Below, one piece after another: positions 17,078-25,159 of a stretch of DNA of 64,000 bases. The DNA comes from Herbaspirillum sp. 3R11. GTDB taxonomy: Bacteria > Pseudomonadota > Gammaproteobacteria > Burkholderiales > Burkholderiaceae_D. A program made the translations under genes and the position numbers. The notes beneath the pieces were generated by a model that worked only from the letters and a program-made list of their open reading frames with translations, made no database searches and was not told where the DNA came from. The DNA is taken from positions 124,001 through 188,000 of the forward strand of contig NZ_SPNJ01000003.1 in assembly GCF_004563925.1 (NCBI RefSeq). The letters are read 5' to 3'. Each line of letters starts with the position of its first letter. Positions within the stretch are counted from its first letter, which is position 1.

Positions 17078-18448
17078 TTATCGTTGTGAATCCTGGCCCG
17101 CTATTTCGGTGTCCTGACGGCGGCGTGTGCGACGGACACGCCGGATCGCCAGTTGCACGCTGGCCAGCCATGACAGCGGACGCGGATGCACGACCGCACG
17201 CAAGGCGCGCGCATAGTCGAGTATCAGGCCCGGCGTCCACGCCATGGTCATGGCGCGCTTGCGGATGTGGCTGGCGACCCAGACTTCCGGTGTGAACAGG
17301 ATCTTGACGAAGCTCAGCCAGTGGTCGGTGCGCTTGCCGATCACGCCCTCCAATGCAGCCTCCAGCGCATGCGCGACCGTGCTGGAACAATTGCGGTGGG
17401 TCAGGTTGTAGATCTCTTCGCGGCGATAGTCCTGCCAGAATTGCTGCAAGTGGCGCGCATCGTAATCGCGGAAAGAAATCTTTTCGGTGGACTCGCACCA
17501 CGACGCCGATTCCGACGGATAGTCGGTCAGATAGCGGCCGCGCACATTGTTGTCCGGCGTGGCGCGCAGCAGGCGTGAAAACTCGCCCGGTGACCGATCG
17601 ATTTCAACCGCCGGATACAGGCTGATGTACAGGCTTGGGGCAATCTCCAGCGCGGCGTGACCGGTCGAGATGCGGCCGCTGGCGTCGACCGCGGCGATGT
17701 AGCGATCGACGATCGGGCGATGCAGCGTCGCTTCCCTGGCTGAACCGGCCGGCGTCCAGACGTGCACCGTCAACGGCGCTGCCGACGCGATTGCTGCTGG
17801 CGTCGTCACCGCCAGCTGGCCGTCGTAGCTGCCCGCATCGAGCGGCCGATCCGAATCGGCGTTGCGATAAGCCAGCTGCGACAATGAACTATCACGCGGC
17901 AAACGGCGTGAACGACTGGCCAGCCAGATCATGCTCCAGCCGCTGAAGATCAGCCCCATGCCCAGGCAGTAAGGCACCGTGCCTTTGTAATGCGTGGGGT
18001 AAGGCTGAAAGAAAAAAATCGCGATCAGGATCTGGCCGACACCACCTGCCAGCGCCATGCGCCAGCGTGGAAAATGCACGATGGCGGCCGAGATGATCTG
18101 CAAGCCGCCGCCGATCGTGAAAGCAGTGCCGAACAGCATCGCCAGCAGCATGTCGCTGTGGTGATAGGCCGAAATGATCAGCAGTGCGATCGCCAGGAAC
18201 AGGCCGCCTTTGACGTAGCGCAGCGTTTTCTGCGCGCCCACCCCGCTCGACGCGAGGAACAGCGTGGCCAGGCTTTCCAGCAGCAGCAGCCAGCCGAACA
18301 GCGTCAGCGGAAACACCAGCACGCCGTCGAGCGCATCGATGCACAGGCTCACGCCGATGACCGCCCAGGCCAGTCCGATCAATGCCAGCACATGCCAATA
18401 TCGTCGGATAAAATCCGCTCCCAGCAACAACAACACCAGACGTATCAC
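17078..18448 (-). CDS. HdeD-like membrane domain fused to a papain-like (permuted NlpC/P60-type) domain
   Basis: A 456-residue protein of unusual architecture. Residues 1-175 hold six hydrophobic segments like HdeD (DUF308) acid-resistance proteins. A loop leads to residues about 225-400, where RISTGHAALEI places a His at 264 and NLTHRNCSSTVAHAL a Cys at 354. The order His then Cys resembles circularly permuted papain-fold hydrolases. The catalytic assignment is inference from these residues. The start is GTG 18448, preceded by GGGGAA at seven bases. It could be a membrane-bound peptidase or acyltransferase; the substrate is unknown. Confidence 0.7.
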   Translation of the reverse strand: MIRLVLLLLGADFIRRYWHVLALIGLAWAVIGVSLCIDALDGVLVFPLTLFGWLLLLESLATLFLASSGVGAQKTLRYVKGGLFLAIALLIISAYHHSDMLLAMLFGTAFTIGGGLQIISAAIVHFPRWRMALAGGVGQILIAIFFFQPYPTHYKGTVPYCLGMGLIFSGWSMIWLASRSRRLPRDSSLSQLAYRNADSDRPLDAGSYDGQLAVTTPAAIASAAPLTVHVWTPAGSAREATLHRPIVDRYIAAVDASGRISTGHAALEIAPSLYISLYPAVEIDRSPGEFSRLLRATPDNNVRGRYLTDYPSESASWCESTEKISFRDYDARHLQQFWQDYRREEIYNLTHRNCSSTVAHALEAALEGVIGKRTDHWLSFVKILFTPEVWVASHIRKRAMTMAWTPGLILDYARALRAVVHPRPLSWLASVQLAIRRVRRTRRRQDTEIAGQDSQR

Positions 18449-18594
18449 GTTTTATTCCCCATTCAGATGACCGCTGACCGCCTTCTGCGGTCCGACCTGT
18501 TTCCCGGCATCCATTCTACCGTCGTCGTCATCGCGCTTGTTCCTAATGGAAAGAATCGACGACAATGGGCGGCCTTCATTCCACTATCCGGTCC

Positions 18595-19359
18595 ATGTTC
18601 ATCTTCGTCAAATTTTTCAGCGCCTTGCTGCTGTTCCCTCTCAACCTGTTGCTGCTTGCAGCGCTCGGACTATTGTTGCAACGCCGCTGGCACCGGGCCG
18701 TGTGGCTGACCTGGACGGCGCTGGCGCTGCTGTTCATGTTCAGCACACGAGTAGGTACGATGTTGCTGACGGCACCACTGGAAGTACAAAACCCCGCGCT
18801 GTCGGTCATACCGTCAACAGCGCAAGCGATTATTGTGCTCGGCGGAGGCAGGCAATCGAATGCGCCGGAATATGGCAATCGGGATATGCCCGGCTACGCC
18901 GCACTTGCCCGCTTGCAATATGCCGCGCACCTGCATCGCGCCAGTGGCCTGCCCATACTCGTGACCGGCGGCAAGCCTGACGGCTCGACCGAAAGCGAGG
19001 CGGCGGTAATGGCGCGCAGCCTGCATGACGACTTCGGTGTCGCCACACGCTGGCTGGAGCAGGCATCCGACACTACCGCGGACAACGCCCGGCTGAGCGT
19101 GCCGATTTTGCGCAATGCGGGGGTACAACATGTGCTGCTGGTGACCGATGCCATGCACATGCCGCGCGCGGTACGCAGCTTTCGTGCACAAGGCATCGAG
19201 GTGATCCCGGCGCCGACGGTTTTTTTCAGCGGTGAACGTTTTACCTTCAACGATCTATTACCCGGAGGCGATGGCTTGCGACGCAGCAACTACGCGTTGC
19301 ACGAATGGATCGGCCTGCTCTGGTACGCGCTGCGACCGGCCGCGGACAAGAGCCGATAA
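18595..19359 (+). CDS. YdcF/ElyC-like DUF218 protein
   Basis: A 254-residue protein with two N-terminal hydrophobic segments (about residues 1-55), then a DUF218 domain. Family motifs are visible: AIIVLGGGR near residue 83, LPILVTGGKP, a central SESEAAVMAR segment and EQASDTTADNARLS (Asp and Asn conserved). ElyC in E. coli is involved in cell envelope and peptidoglycan precursor integrity; YdcF has no settled role. The start at 18595 is one of two candidates (18565 also in frame). Divergent from the HdeD-fusion gene. Confidence 0.82.
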   Translation: MFIFVKFFSALLLFPLNLLLLAALGLLLQRRWHRAVWLTWTALALLFMFSTRVGTMLLTAPLEVQNPALSVIPSTAQAIIVLGGGRQSNAPEYGNRDMPGYAALARLQYAAHLHRASGLPILVTGGKPDGSTESEAAVMARSLHDDFGVATRWLEQASDTTADNARLSVPILRNAGVQHVLLVTDAMHMPRAVRSFRAQGIEVIPAPTVFFSGERFTFNDLLPGGDGLRRSNYALHEWIGLLWYALRPAADKSR

Positions 19360-19366
19360 GGCCAAG

Positions 19367-19399
19367 GAAAGCCCCACTAATCGGGGCTTTCTTTTTTTC
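19367..19399 (+). terminator. Rho-independent terminator of the YdcF gene
   Basis: AAAGCCCC and CGGGGCTTTC pair around ACTAAT, followed by TTTTTTT. It starts 8 bases after the stop codon. Confidence 0.85.
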
Positions 19400-19408
19400 T
19401 ACCACGTT

Positions 19409-19436
19409 TAAAGTTATCCTGTTGTCGCGCCGTTAA
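19409..19436 (+). promoter_or_regulatory. sigma-28 (FliA)-like promoter of the second chemoreceptor
   Basis: TAAAGTTA, a 12-base spacer and GCCGTTAA: 7 of 8 matches to each half of TAAAGTTT-N11-GCCGATAA, one base longer in spacing. It lies 122 bases upstream of the start codon. Same layout (TAAA-N16) as at 4965-4992. Confidence 0.55.
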
Positions 19437-19557
19437 CGACACAGTCCGGGCAGCATTCCGGACGACAACTCGGGTATTTGTATCCAAGTTTTCAAGGCAT
19501 GCACAGACACGCCGACCATATCCACATTTAATTAAAGAAAACTCTGGAGACCATGGA

Positions 19558-21309
19558 ATGAAACTTTCATTCAAACAACGTCTGTGGGCGCCGCTCGTCA
19601 TCAGCCTGATTGCACTGCTCTCGATTTCGATCTTCAACGCTTACCAGGCGCACAACATCCGCCTGGAAGAACGCAAGAAAGACCTGATCAACGTGGCGCA
19701 GGTTGCCATGAGTACGATCAAGGAATACGGTGAGCTGGCCAAGAACGGCACGATGACCAAGGAAGAAGCCCAGAAGACCGCGCTGGCGCGTGTGAAGATG
19801 ATGCGCTACGGCACTGACGGTTATTTCTCGGTATCCAACTCTTCGGCCGTGACCGTCATGCATCCGATCAAACCGGAGCTGAACGGCAAGGACTTGACCA
19901 ACTTCAAGGATCCGGCCGGCAATCAGGTGTTCGTCAATATCTCCAAGGCTGCCGCCGCGCCCCAAGGCGGTTTCATCAACTACATCTGGCCGAAAGTCGG
20001 CTCGCCCGATCCGGTGCCGAAAACTTCCTATGCGTTCCGGTATGAACCATGGGACTGGATCGTCACCACCGGCGTGTACATGGACGACGTCAATTCGGCG
20101 TTCACGCAATCGGTCTATCAGCTGATCGCGATCTTCGCCGGTTTCGCCATCATTCTGATCGCGCTGGTGGTGGTCAACAACCGCAGCATCCTGCGCACCA
20201 TCGGCGGCGACCCGGGCGACGCGGCGGAAATCGCCAACCGTATTTCCGACGGCGACCTGACCCTGGTCATCAACACCGCGCCGGGCGATACTTCGAGCCT
20301 GGTGTATGCGTTCAAGCGCATGCGCGATTCGCTGACGCACACGATTTCGAATATCAAATCGTCGGCCGACACCATCGCCACTGCATCGAGTGAAATCGCC
20401 AGCGGCAACCTCGACCTGTCGAACCGCACCGAACAGCAGGCCGGCTCGTTGGAAGAAACCGCTTCGGCAATGGAAGAACTGACCTCGACCGTGAAGCAGA
20501 ACGCCGACAATGCACGCCAGGCCAATCAGCTGGCGGTGTCTGCATCCGAAGTCGCGATCCAGGGCGGCGCGGTCGTCAGCCAGGTGGTCGACACGATGGG
20601 TTCGATCAATGAATCGTCGCGCAAGATCGTCGACATCATCAGCGTCATCGACGGCATCGCCTTCCAGACCAACATCCTCGCGCTGAACGCCGCAGTGGAA
20701 GCTGCCCGCGCCGGTGAACAGGGTCGCGGCTTTGCCGTGGTGGCGAGTGAAGTGCGCAGCCTGGCACAGCGCTCTTCCGCTGCGGCGAAAGAGATCAAGA
20801 CGCTGATCGATGACTCGGTGTCCAAGGTCGACGTCGGCAGCAAGCTGGTGCAGCAGGCCGGCGAAACCATGAACGAGGTGGTCGCCAGCGTCAAGCGCGT
20901 AACAGATATCGTCGGCGAAATCAGTTCGGCCAGCCAGGAACAAAGCGCCGGCATCGGTGAAGTGGGCCAGGCCATCACCCAGATGGATGAAGGCACGCAG
21001 CAAAACGCCGCGCTGGTGGAACAAGCCGCCGCCGCTGCGCAATCGCTGCAAGACCAGGCCGCCACGCTGGCCCAGTTGGTGGGACGCTTCAAGCTCGATG
21101 GTGCTCACGTGCAGGCGGCGCCGATCGTGCGTGCTGCCGCGCCGGTACGTACTGCGGTGGCAAAGGCGCCGGTCCGGCCTGCTGCCGTCGCCGGCAAACC
21201 CAAGGCGGCTGCTCCTGCTGCAGCGCCGCGCATCGCCTCGGCGCCTGCCAAATCGGCGGGATCGAAACCGACGATGCCGGATTCCGATTCGGATTGGGAA
21301 ACCTTCTGA
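19558..21309 (+). CDS. methyl-accepting chemotaxis protein, single Cache type, with CheR-docking tail
   Basis: A 583-residue chemoreceptor. TM1 lies at about 8-30 and TM2 at about 185-205 (IFAGFAIILIALVVVNNRS). The periplasmic part is an sCache_2-type sensor, with YGTDGYFSVSNSSAVTVMHP and WDWIVTTGVYMDD as family hallmarks. HAMP and the signalling domain follow, with the tip [18 protein letters not shown]. The extreme C-terminus is DWETF, matching the CheR/CheB docking pentapeptide (NWETF in E. coli Tar/Tsr), joined by an Ala/Pro-rich linker. Family members often sense short-chain organic acids; the ligand here is unknown. Flanked by a sigma-28-like promoter and a strong terminator. Confidence 0.94.
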   Translation: MKLSFKQRLWAPLVISLIALLSISIFNAYQAHNIRLEERKKDLINVAQVAMSTIKEYGELAKNGTMTKEEAQKTALARVKMMRYGTDGYFSVSNSSAVTVMHPIKPELNGKDLTNFKDPAGNQVFVNISKAAAAPQGGFINYIWPKVGSPDPVPKTSYAFRYEPWDWIVTTGVYMDDVNSAFTQSVYQLIAIFAGFAIILIALVVVNNRSILRTIGGDPGDAAEIANRISDGDLTLVINTAPGDTSSLVYAFKRMRDSLTHTISNIKSSADTIATASSEIASGNLDLSNRTEQQAGSLEETASAMEELTSTVKQNADNARQANQLAVSASEVAIQGGAVVSQVVDTMGSINESSRKIVDIISVIDGIAFQTNILALNAAVEAARAGEQGRGFAVVASEVRSLAQRSSAAAKEIKTLIDDSVSKVDVGSKLVQQAGETMNEVVASVKRVTDIVGEISSASQEQSAGIGEVGQAITQMDEGTQQNAALVEQAAAAAQSLQDQAATLAQLVGRFKLDGAHVQAAPIVRAAAPVRTAVAKAPVRPAAVAGKPKAAAPAAAPRIASAPAKSAGSKPTMPDSDSDWETF

Positions 21310-21346
21310 CGGACGTCCCTGCATCATCGTGACGGGTAGCAAAACG

Positions 21347-21378
21347 AAGGGCTTGCATCTCAGTGCAAGCCCTTTTTT
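21347..21378 (+). terminator. Rho-independent terminator of the second chemoreceptor
   Basis: AAGGGCTTGCA and TGCAAGCCCTT form an 11-base stem with loop TCTCAG, followed by T-rich sequence. Confidence 0.92.
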
Positions 21379-21537
21379 CATGCGTTGATCCGGCACATTT
21401 TCTTTCACCGCGACAATGCCGCCATGCTTGTCGAAGCAGTCATTTTTTGAGAGTTTTCTCATATTATTTGAGGACGTGAATCGCGAGAATGGTTACATCG
21501 CGCTGAAGCAAAGCGCCCACATGAAACCACGATCGCC

Positions 21538-22188
21538 ATGAACCGCCTCGCCGCCCTCATCGTCCTGACTTCCGCCTTGTGCGCCGCTGCCGCCGCGTAT
21601 GCCGCGCCGACGGTGGAACTGCGCGTGACCGGCGTGATCCGCCCTTCCGCCTGCACCCCGACGCTGGGCAACAGCGGCGTGGCCGACTACGGCACCATCC
21701 CTGCCAAGACCTTGCAGGCCGGTCAATACAAGAAACTCGACGTCAAGCAAGTCAGTCTTTCCGTGACCTGCGACGCCACCGCCAGGATTGCGCTGGTGGT
21801 GCTCGATAACCGCAGCGCTTCACGCGTCGACGGCGTGGTCGACAGCATTCGCGCCGACACCGCCTACAACTTCGGTCTCGGTAGTGTTGCCGGCAAGAAC
21901 GTCGGCGGCTACACCATGATGCTGTCCGCCACCGCCCTGGCAGACGGTCAGCCGGTCTCCGCCATCTCGTCCAGGGACAAGGGCGCTTCGTGGAGCGGCA
22001 ATGCCAACTACCTCGACCACGACGGCGCTTATTTCTCTTTCGCCCAAAGCGGCACGACACCGGTCGCACTCAAGACGCTGGCCGCGACCATCAACGTCCA
22101 GGCGGTTCTGAACAAGCCGGAAAACTTGCCATTGAATCAAGACGTGCCGCTGGACGGCTCGGCCACGATCGAGATCAAGTATCTTTGA
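21538..22188 (+). CDS. DUF1120 fimbrial-like secreted protein
   Basis: A 216-residue exported protein. Signal peptide residues 1-23 (MNRLAALIVLTSALCAAAAA). Mature part begins with VELRVTGVIRPSACTPTLGNSGVADYG, a DUF1120 hallmark with a cysteine that probably pairs with the one in LSVTCDATARIALVV. A beta-sandwich related to pilins is expected. Usually such proteins lie beside chaperone-usher genes; none are here, so it stands alone. A TGAGA...TCTCA inverted repeat near 21450 lies upstream. Function unknown. Confidence 0.78.
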   Translation: MNRLAALIVLTSALCAAAAAYAAPTVELRVTGVIRPSACTPTLGNSGVADYGTIPAKTLQAGQYKKLDVKQVSLSVTCDATARIALVVLDNRSASRVDGVVDSIRADTAYNFGLGSVAGKNVGGYTMMLSATALADGQPVSAISSRDKGASWSGNANYLDHDGAYFSFAQSGTTPVALKTLAATINVQAVLNKPENLPLNQDVPLDGSATIEIKYL

Positions 22189-22378
22189 CGCGACAGAGTT
22201 GCGCTGCAAGCACGCTTCTTGCACGCACTTTTTGCGCAGTCCACAGTCAAACTGGGAATCGGCTTAAAATAAGCCGGTAGCATTGACCAGTAAATTGCGC
22301 CGTTTAGTTGTCGACCGTCTGTGAAAATCCAGCAGTTCCGACAGGTCCGCCCTGTCGAATCCGTTTAAGGAAAGAGAC

Positions 22379-22567
22379 ATGGCAAACTCTCCCAAAACAA
22401 TGTCCAGCCTGATGTGCGAACTCAGCGTCGCACTCGCCGACCTTGCTGAAAAAATGAGCAATCTGGCAATCAATCTGGAAAACCAATACCTCGATTCCGA
22501 TGCGGAAGAACCGGCTGCGCTGATGGAAGCCGCCCGCTCCACGATTGAAAAGGCCAGGAGCAATTGA
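22379..22567 (+). CDS. small helical protein, 62 residues
   Basis: Unrecognised. The sequence reads as two amphipathic helices (ELSVALADLAEKMSNLAINL and AALMEAARSTIEKAR) separated by an acidic YLDSDAEEP. AAGGAAAGAGAC precedes the ATG, a good ribosome binding site. No signal peptide. Such short helical acidic proteins are often regulators or antitoxin-like, but nothing here shows that. It ends 23 bases before a convergent LysR gene. Confidence 0.55.
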   Translation: MANSPKTMSSLMCELSVALADLAEKMSNLAINLENQYLDSDAEEPAALMEAARSTIEKARSN

Positions 22568-22590
22568 CGCGCCGCCTGCCGTCACTTCTC

Positions 22591-23559
22591 CTAGCCTGAC
22601 TTGTTACGTTTCTTTTTTGACATTATTTCCCGAGCGGCATCACGCGTCACCACGCTGCCGTCATCGTCGATCCAGAACGACGCCCCTTCCGCCTCCACCC
22701 GCTCCGCAATGAAATCCGCCACCACGTTGACGCGCACGATGTCGCGCGCGTCGGCATGCGTGATCAGCCAGTAGGACCGATACAGTTTCACCTGCGGCAA
22801 CAGGCGCACCAGTTTCTTCTCGCGCCGCGCCATAAAACAGGGCAACACGCCCAAGCCTGCCCCACCGACCACCGCCGCCATCTGGCTGATGATGTTGGAG
22901 ATGCGGATGCGCGGCCGCAACGTCGGAGAAATCTCGGACAGGTAATCCAGCTCGCGCGACCACATCAGGTCTTCCACATAGCCGACCCAGGGATGCGCCT
23001 CCAGTTGCGACTTGTCGCCGATGGCAGGCTGGCGGCGCAGGTAGTCGCGTGCAGCGTAGATGCCCAGTTCGTAATCGTTGAGACGCCGCGCATACAAGCG
23101 TCCCTGCTCGGGCCGCGTCATGCTCACGGCAATATCGGCCTCGCGTTTGGACAGGCTGAACAGGCGCGGATTGGCGATCAGTTCCACTTCGAGCTCCGGA
23201 TGGCGCTGCGCCAGCAGGTCCAGTTGCGGCGCCAGGAAATAGGTGCCCCAGGCTTCCGGCGTGCCGATGCGGATCGAGCCGGTCAGCCCCTGAGCGGGAT
23301 CGTCCTGGCGCGCATGGATGCGCACCGCCAGGCTTTCCATCGCTTCGGCTTCGGGGATCAGGCGCTCGCCTTCGACGGTCAGCGCGTAACCGGCCGAGCG
23401 ACGGTCGAACAAGGCCGCGCCGAGGGATTGTTCCAACCCGACGATACGCCGGCTCAGCGTCGAATGATCAATGCCGAGCTGACGCGCAGCGACCGTCAGG
23501 CGGCCGGCACGGACCACGGCGAGGAAGGCTTGCAGGTCATTCCAGTCGAACTTGTTCAT
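22591..23559 (-). CDS. LysR-type regulator
   Basis: A 322-residue transcriptional regulator. The winged helix-turn-helix is residues about 1-60 (NDLQAFLAVVRAGRLTVAAR, then DHSTLSRRIVGLEQSLG). The effector domain follows. Starts at ATG 23559; an in-frame upstream codon at 23628 lies in intergenic DNA. It is divergent from a SAF-domain dehydrogenase-like gene with 147 bases between, so it probably controls that gene. Effector unknown. Confidence 0.85.
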   Translation of the reverse strand: MNKFDWNDLQAFLAVVRAGRLTVAARQLGIDHSTLSRRIVGLEQSLGAALFDRRSAGYALTVEGERLIPEAEAMESLAVRIHARQDDPAQGLTGSIRIGTPEAWGTYFLAPQLDLLAQRHPELEVELIANPRLFSLSKREADIAVSMTRPEQGRLYARRLNDYELGIYAARDYLRRQPAIGDKSQLEAHPWVGYVEDLMWSRELDYLSEISPTLRPRIRISNIISQMAAVVGGAGLGVLPCFMARREKKLVRLLPQVKLYRSYWLITHADARDIVRVNVVADFIAERVEAEGASFWIDDDGSVVTRDAAREIMSKKKRNKSG

Positions 23560-23706
23560 GGGATTTCCGTATGCGATTTTTTGCACATGAAGTGTGTGAT
23601 ATTCGGCATTTACCGGGAAAAATCCCAATGCTACTCTTTTTCTGCTTTTACGCCTGCACGTTCATTTTCTTGCTGATGCGGGCGACAAACCTACAAAGGA
23701 GACCGC

Positions 23707-25089
23707 ATGTCCAACATGTTCAATCAGCTCAAGGCCTTGGCCCAGGCCGGCAAACCGGTGCGGGTCGGCCTGATCGGCGCCGGCAAGTTCGGCTCGATGT
23801 TCCTCTCGCAGGTGCCGCGCACGCCCGGCGTGCATCTGCTCGGCATCGCCGACCTCTCGCCGGCGCGCGCCAAACAGGCGCTCACACGCGTCGGCTGGAA
23901 GGACGACATGCACGCCGCGCGCTCGTGGGATGAAGCGCTGCGCGACGGCAGCACCTTCGTGCAGGACGACGCCGAAGCGATGATCGCGCATCCGCAACTC
24001 GACATCGTCATCGACGCCACCGGTAGTCCCGCCGCCGGCATCCGCCACGCATTGCTGTGCTGCCAGTACCGCAAGCACATCATCATGGTCAACGTCGAAG
24101 CCGATGCGCTGGCGGGACCGCTGCTGGCGCGCCGTGCGGCCGAAGCCGGCATCATTTATTCGATGGCCTACGGCGACCAGCCGGCGCTGATCGCCGAGAT
24201 GGTCGACTGGGCCCGCACCTCGGGCTTCGACGTGGTGTGCGCCGGCAAGGGCACCAAGTATCTGCCCATCTATCATCAATCCACACCGGATACCGTGTGG
24301 GGCCACTACGGCTTCAGCGAGGCGCAAGTGGCGTCGGGCGACTTCAATGCGCAGATGTTCAACTCTTTCCTCGACGGCACCAAGTCGGCGCTGGAAATGG
24401 GCGCGGTGGCCAACGCCTGCGGCCTGACGCCGGGCGCCGACGGACTGGCCTTCCCGCCCTGCGGCGTGGACGATCTGCCGAACCTGCTCAAGCCTGCCTC
24501 GGCGGGCGGCATCCTGCCGCACTCGGGCACGGTGGAAGTGGTGTCGTCGCTGGAGCGTGACGGCCGTCCGGTGTTCCGCGATTTGCGCTGGGGCGTGTAC
24601 GTGACCTTCGAAGCGCCAAGCGATTATGTACGCGACTGCTTCGCCCAGTACGGACTCAAGACCGATGCCAGCGGCCGCTACGCCACCATGTACAAACCGT
24701 ATCACCTGATCGGCCTCGAGCTCGGCATCTCGGTGGCCAACATCGCCGTGCGCGGCCAGGCCACCGGCAGCACGCTGGCCTTCAGCGGCGACACCGTCGC
24801 CACCGCCAAGCGCGATCTCAAACCGGGCGAGAAGCTGGACGGCGAAGGCGGCCACATGGTCTACGGCAAACTGATGCCGGCAGCCGACTCGCTCAACGCC
24901 GAAGCATTGCCGATCGGCCTGGCGCATCACATCGTGCTGCAGCGTCCGGTTGCAGCGGGTCAGGCAGTGCGCTGGAGCGACGTCGCCATCGACAGCAGCG
25001 TGCAGGCGATCCAGGTGCGGCGAGAAATGGAGGCGCTGTTCCGCAAGGAAATGGGATTGGCGGCGCCGCGCGACAGCATCGCCGCATGA
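23707..25089 (+). CDS. SAF-domain NAD(P)-dependent oxidoreductase (homoserine dehydrogenase-like, COG4091 group)
   Basis: A 460-residue cytosolic enzyme. The N-terminal Rossmann domain starts VRVGLIGAGKFGSMFLSQV, and DIVIDATGSPAAG marks the second nucleotide-contact strand. The C-terminal part from about residue 340 resembles an SAF domain. The combination is characteristic of predicted homoserine dehydrogenases of COG4091, whose substrates are mostly unknown; sugar-acid or polyol pathways have been suggested for relatives. ATG 23707 has AAGGAGACCGC just before it. Divergent LysR gene upstream; a bidirectional terminator follows. Confidence 0.78.
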   Translation: MSNMFNQLKALAQAGKPVRVGLIGAGKFGSMFLSQVPRTPGVHLLGIADLSPARAKQALTRVGWKDDMHAARSWDEALRDGSTFVQDDAEAMIAHPQLDIVIDATGSPAAGIRHALLCCQYRKHIIMVNVEADALAGPLLARRAAEAGIIYSMAYGDQPALIAEMVDWARTSGFDVVCAGKGTKYLPIYHQSTPDTVWGHYGFSEAQVASGDFNAQMFNSFLDGTKSALEMGAVANACGLTPGADGLAFPPCGVDDLPNLLKPASAGGILPHSGTVEVVSSLERDGRPVFRDLRWGVYVTFEAPSDYVRDCFAQYGLKTDASGRYATMYKPYHLIGLELGISVANIAVRGQATGSTLAFSGDTVATAKRDLKPGEKLDGEGGHMVYGKLMPAADSLNAEALPIGLAHHIVLQRPVAAGQAVRWSDVAIDSSVQAIQVRREMEALFRKEMGLAAPRDSIAA

Positions 25090-25102
25090 TCTGAACTCGC
25101 AT

Positions 25103-25147
25103 GAAAAAACCGCCGTCCGGCATGACACCGGACGGCGATTTTCTTTT
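25103..25147. terminator. bidirectional terminator between the dehydrogenase and the TonB receptor
   Basis: CGCCGTCCGG and CCGGACGGCG (25111-25137) form a perfect 10-base stem. A T-run lies past it on both strands (ATTTTCTTTT on plus, GTTTTTTC on minus). Confidence 0.85.
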
Positions 25148-25159
25148 GGCGACGACGTA

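Noticed and set aside
19567-21462. A 631-codon open frame antisense to the chemoreceptor
   Set aside because: Mirror of the real gene; no ribosome binding site or motif.
23634-23933. Hydrophobic short ORF (MLLFFCFYACTFIFLLM) overlapping the dehydrogenase start
   Set aside because: Runs into the dehydrogenase gene in another frame with Arg/His-rich sequence; likely chance.
23662-25128. A 488-codon open frame antisense to the SAF-domain dehydrogenase
   Set aside because: The sense strand carries a clear Rossmann motif and ribosome binding site.
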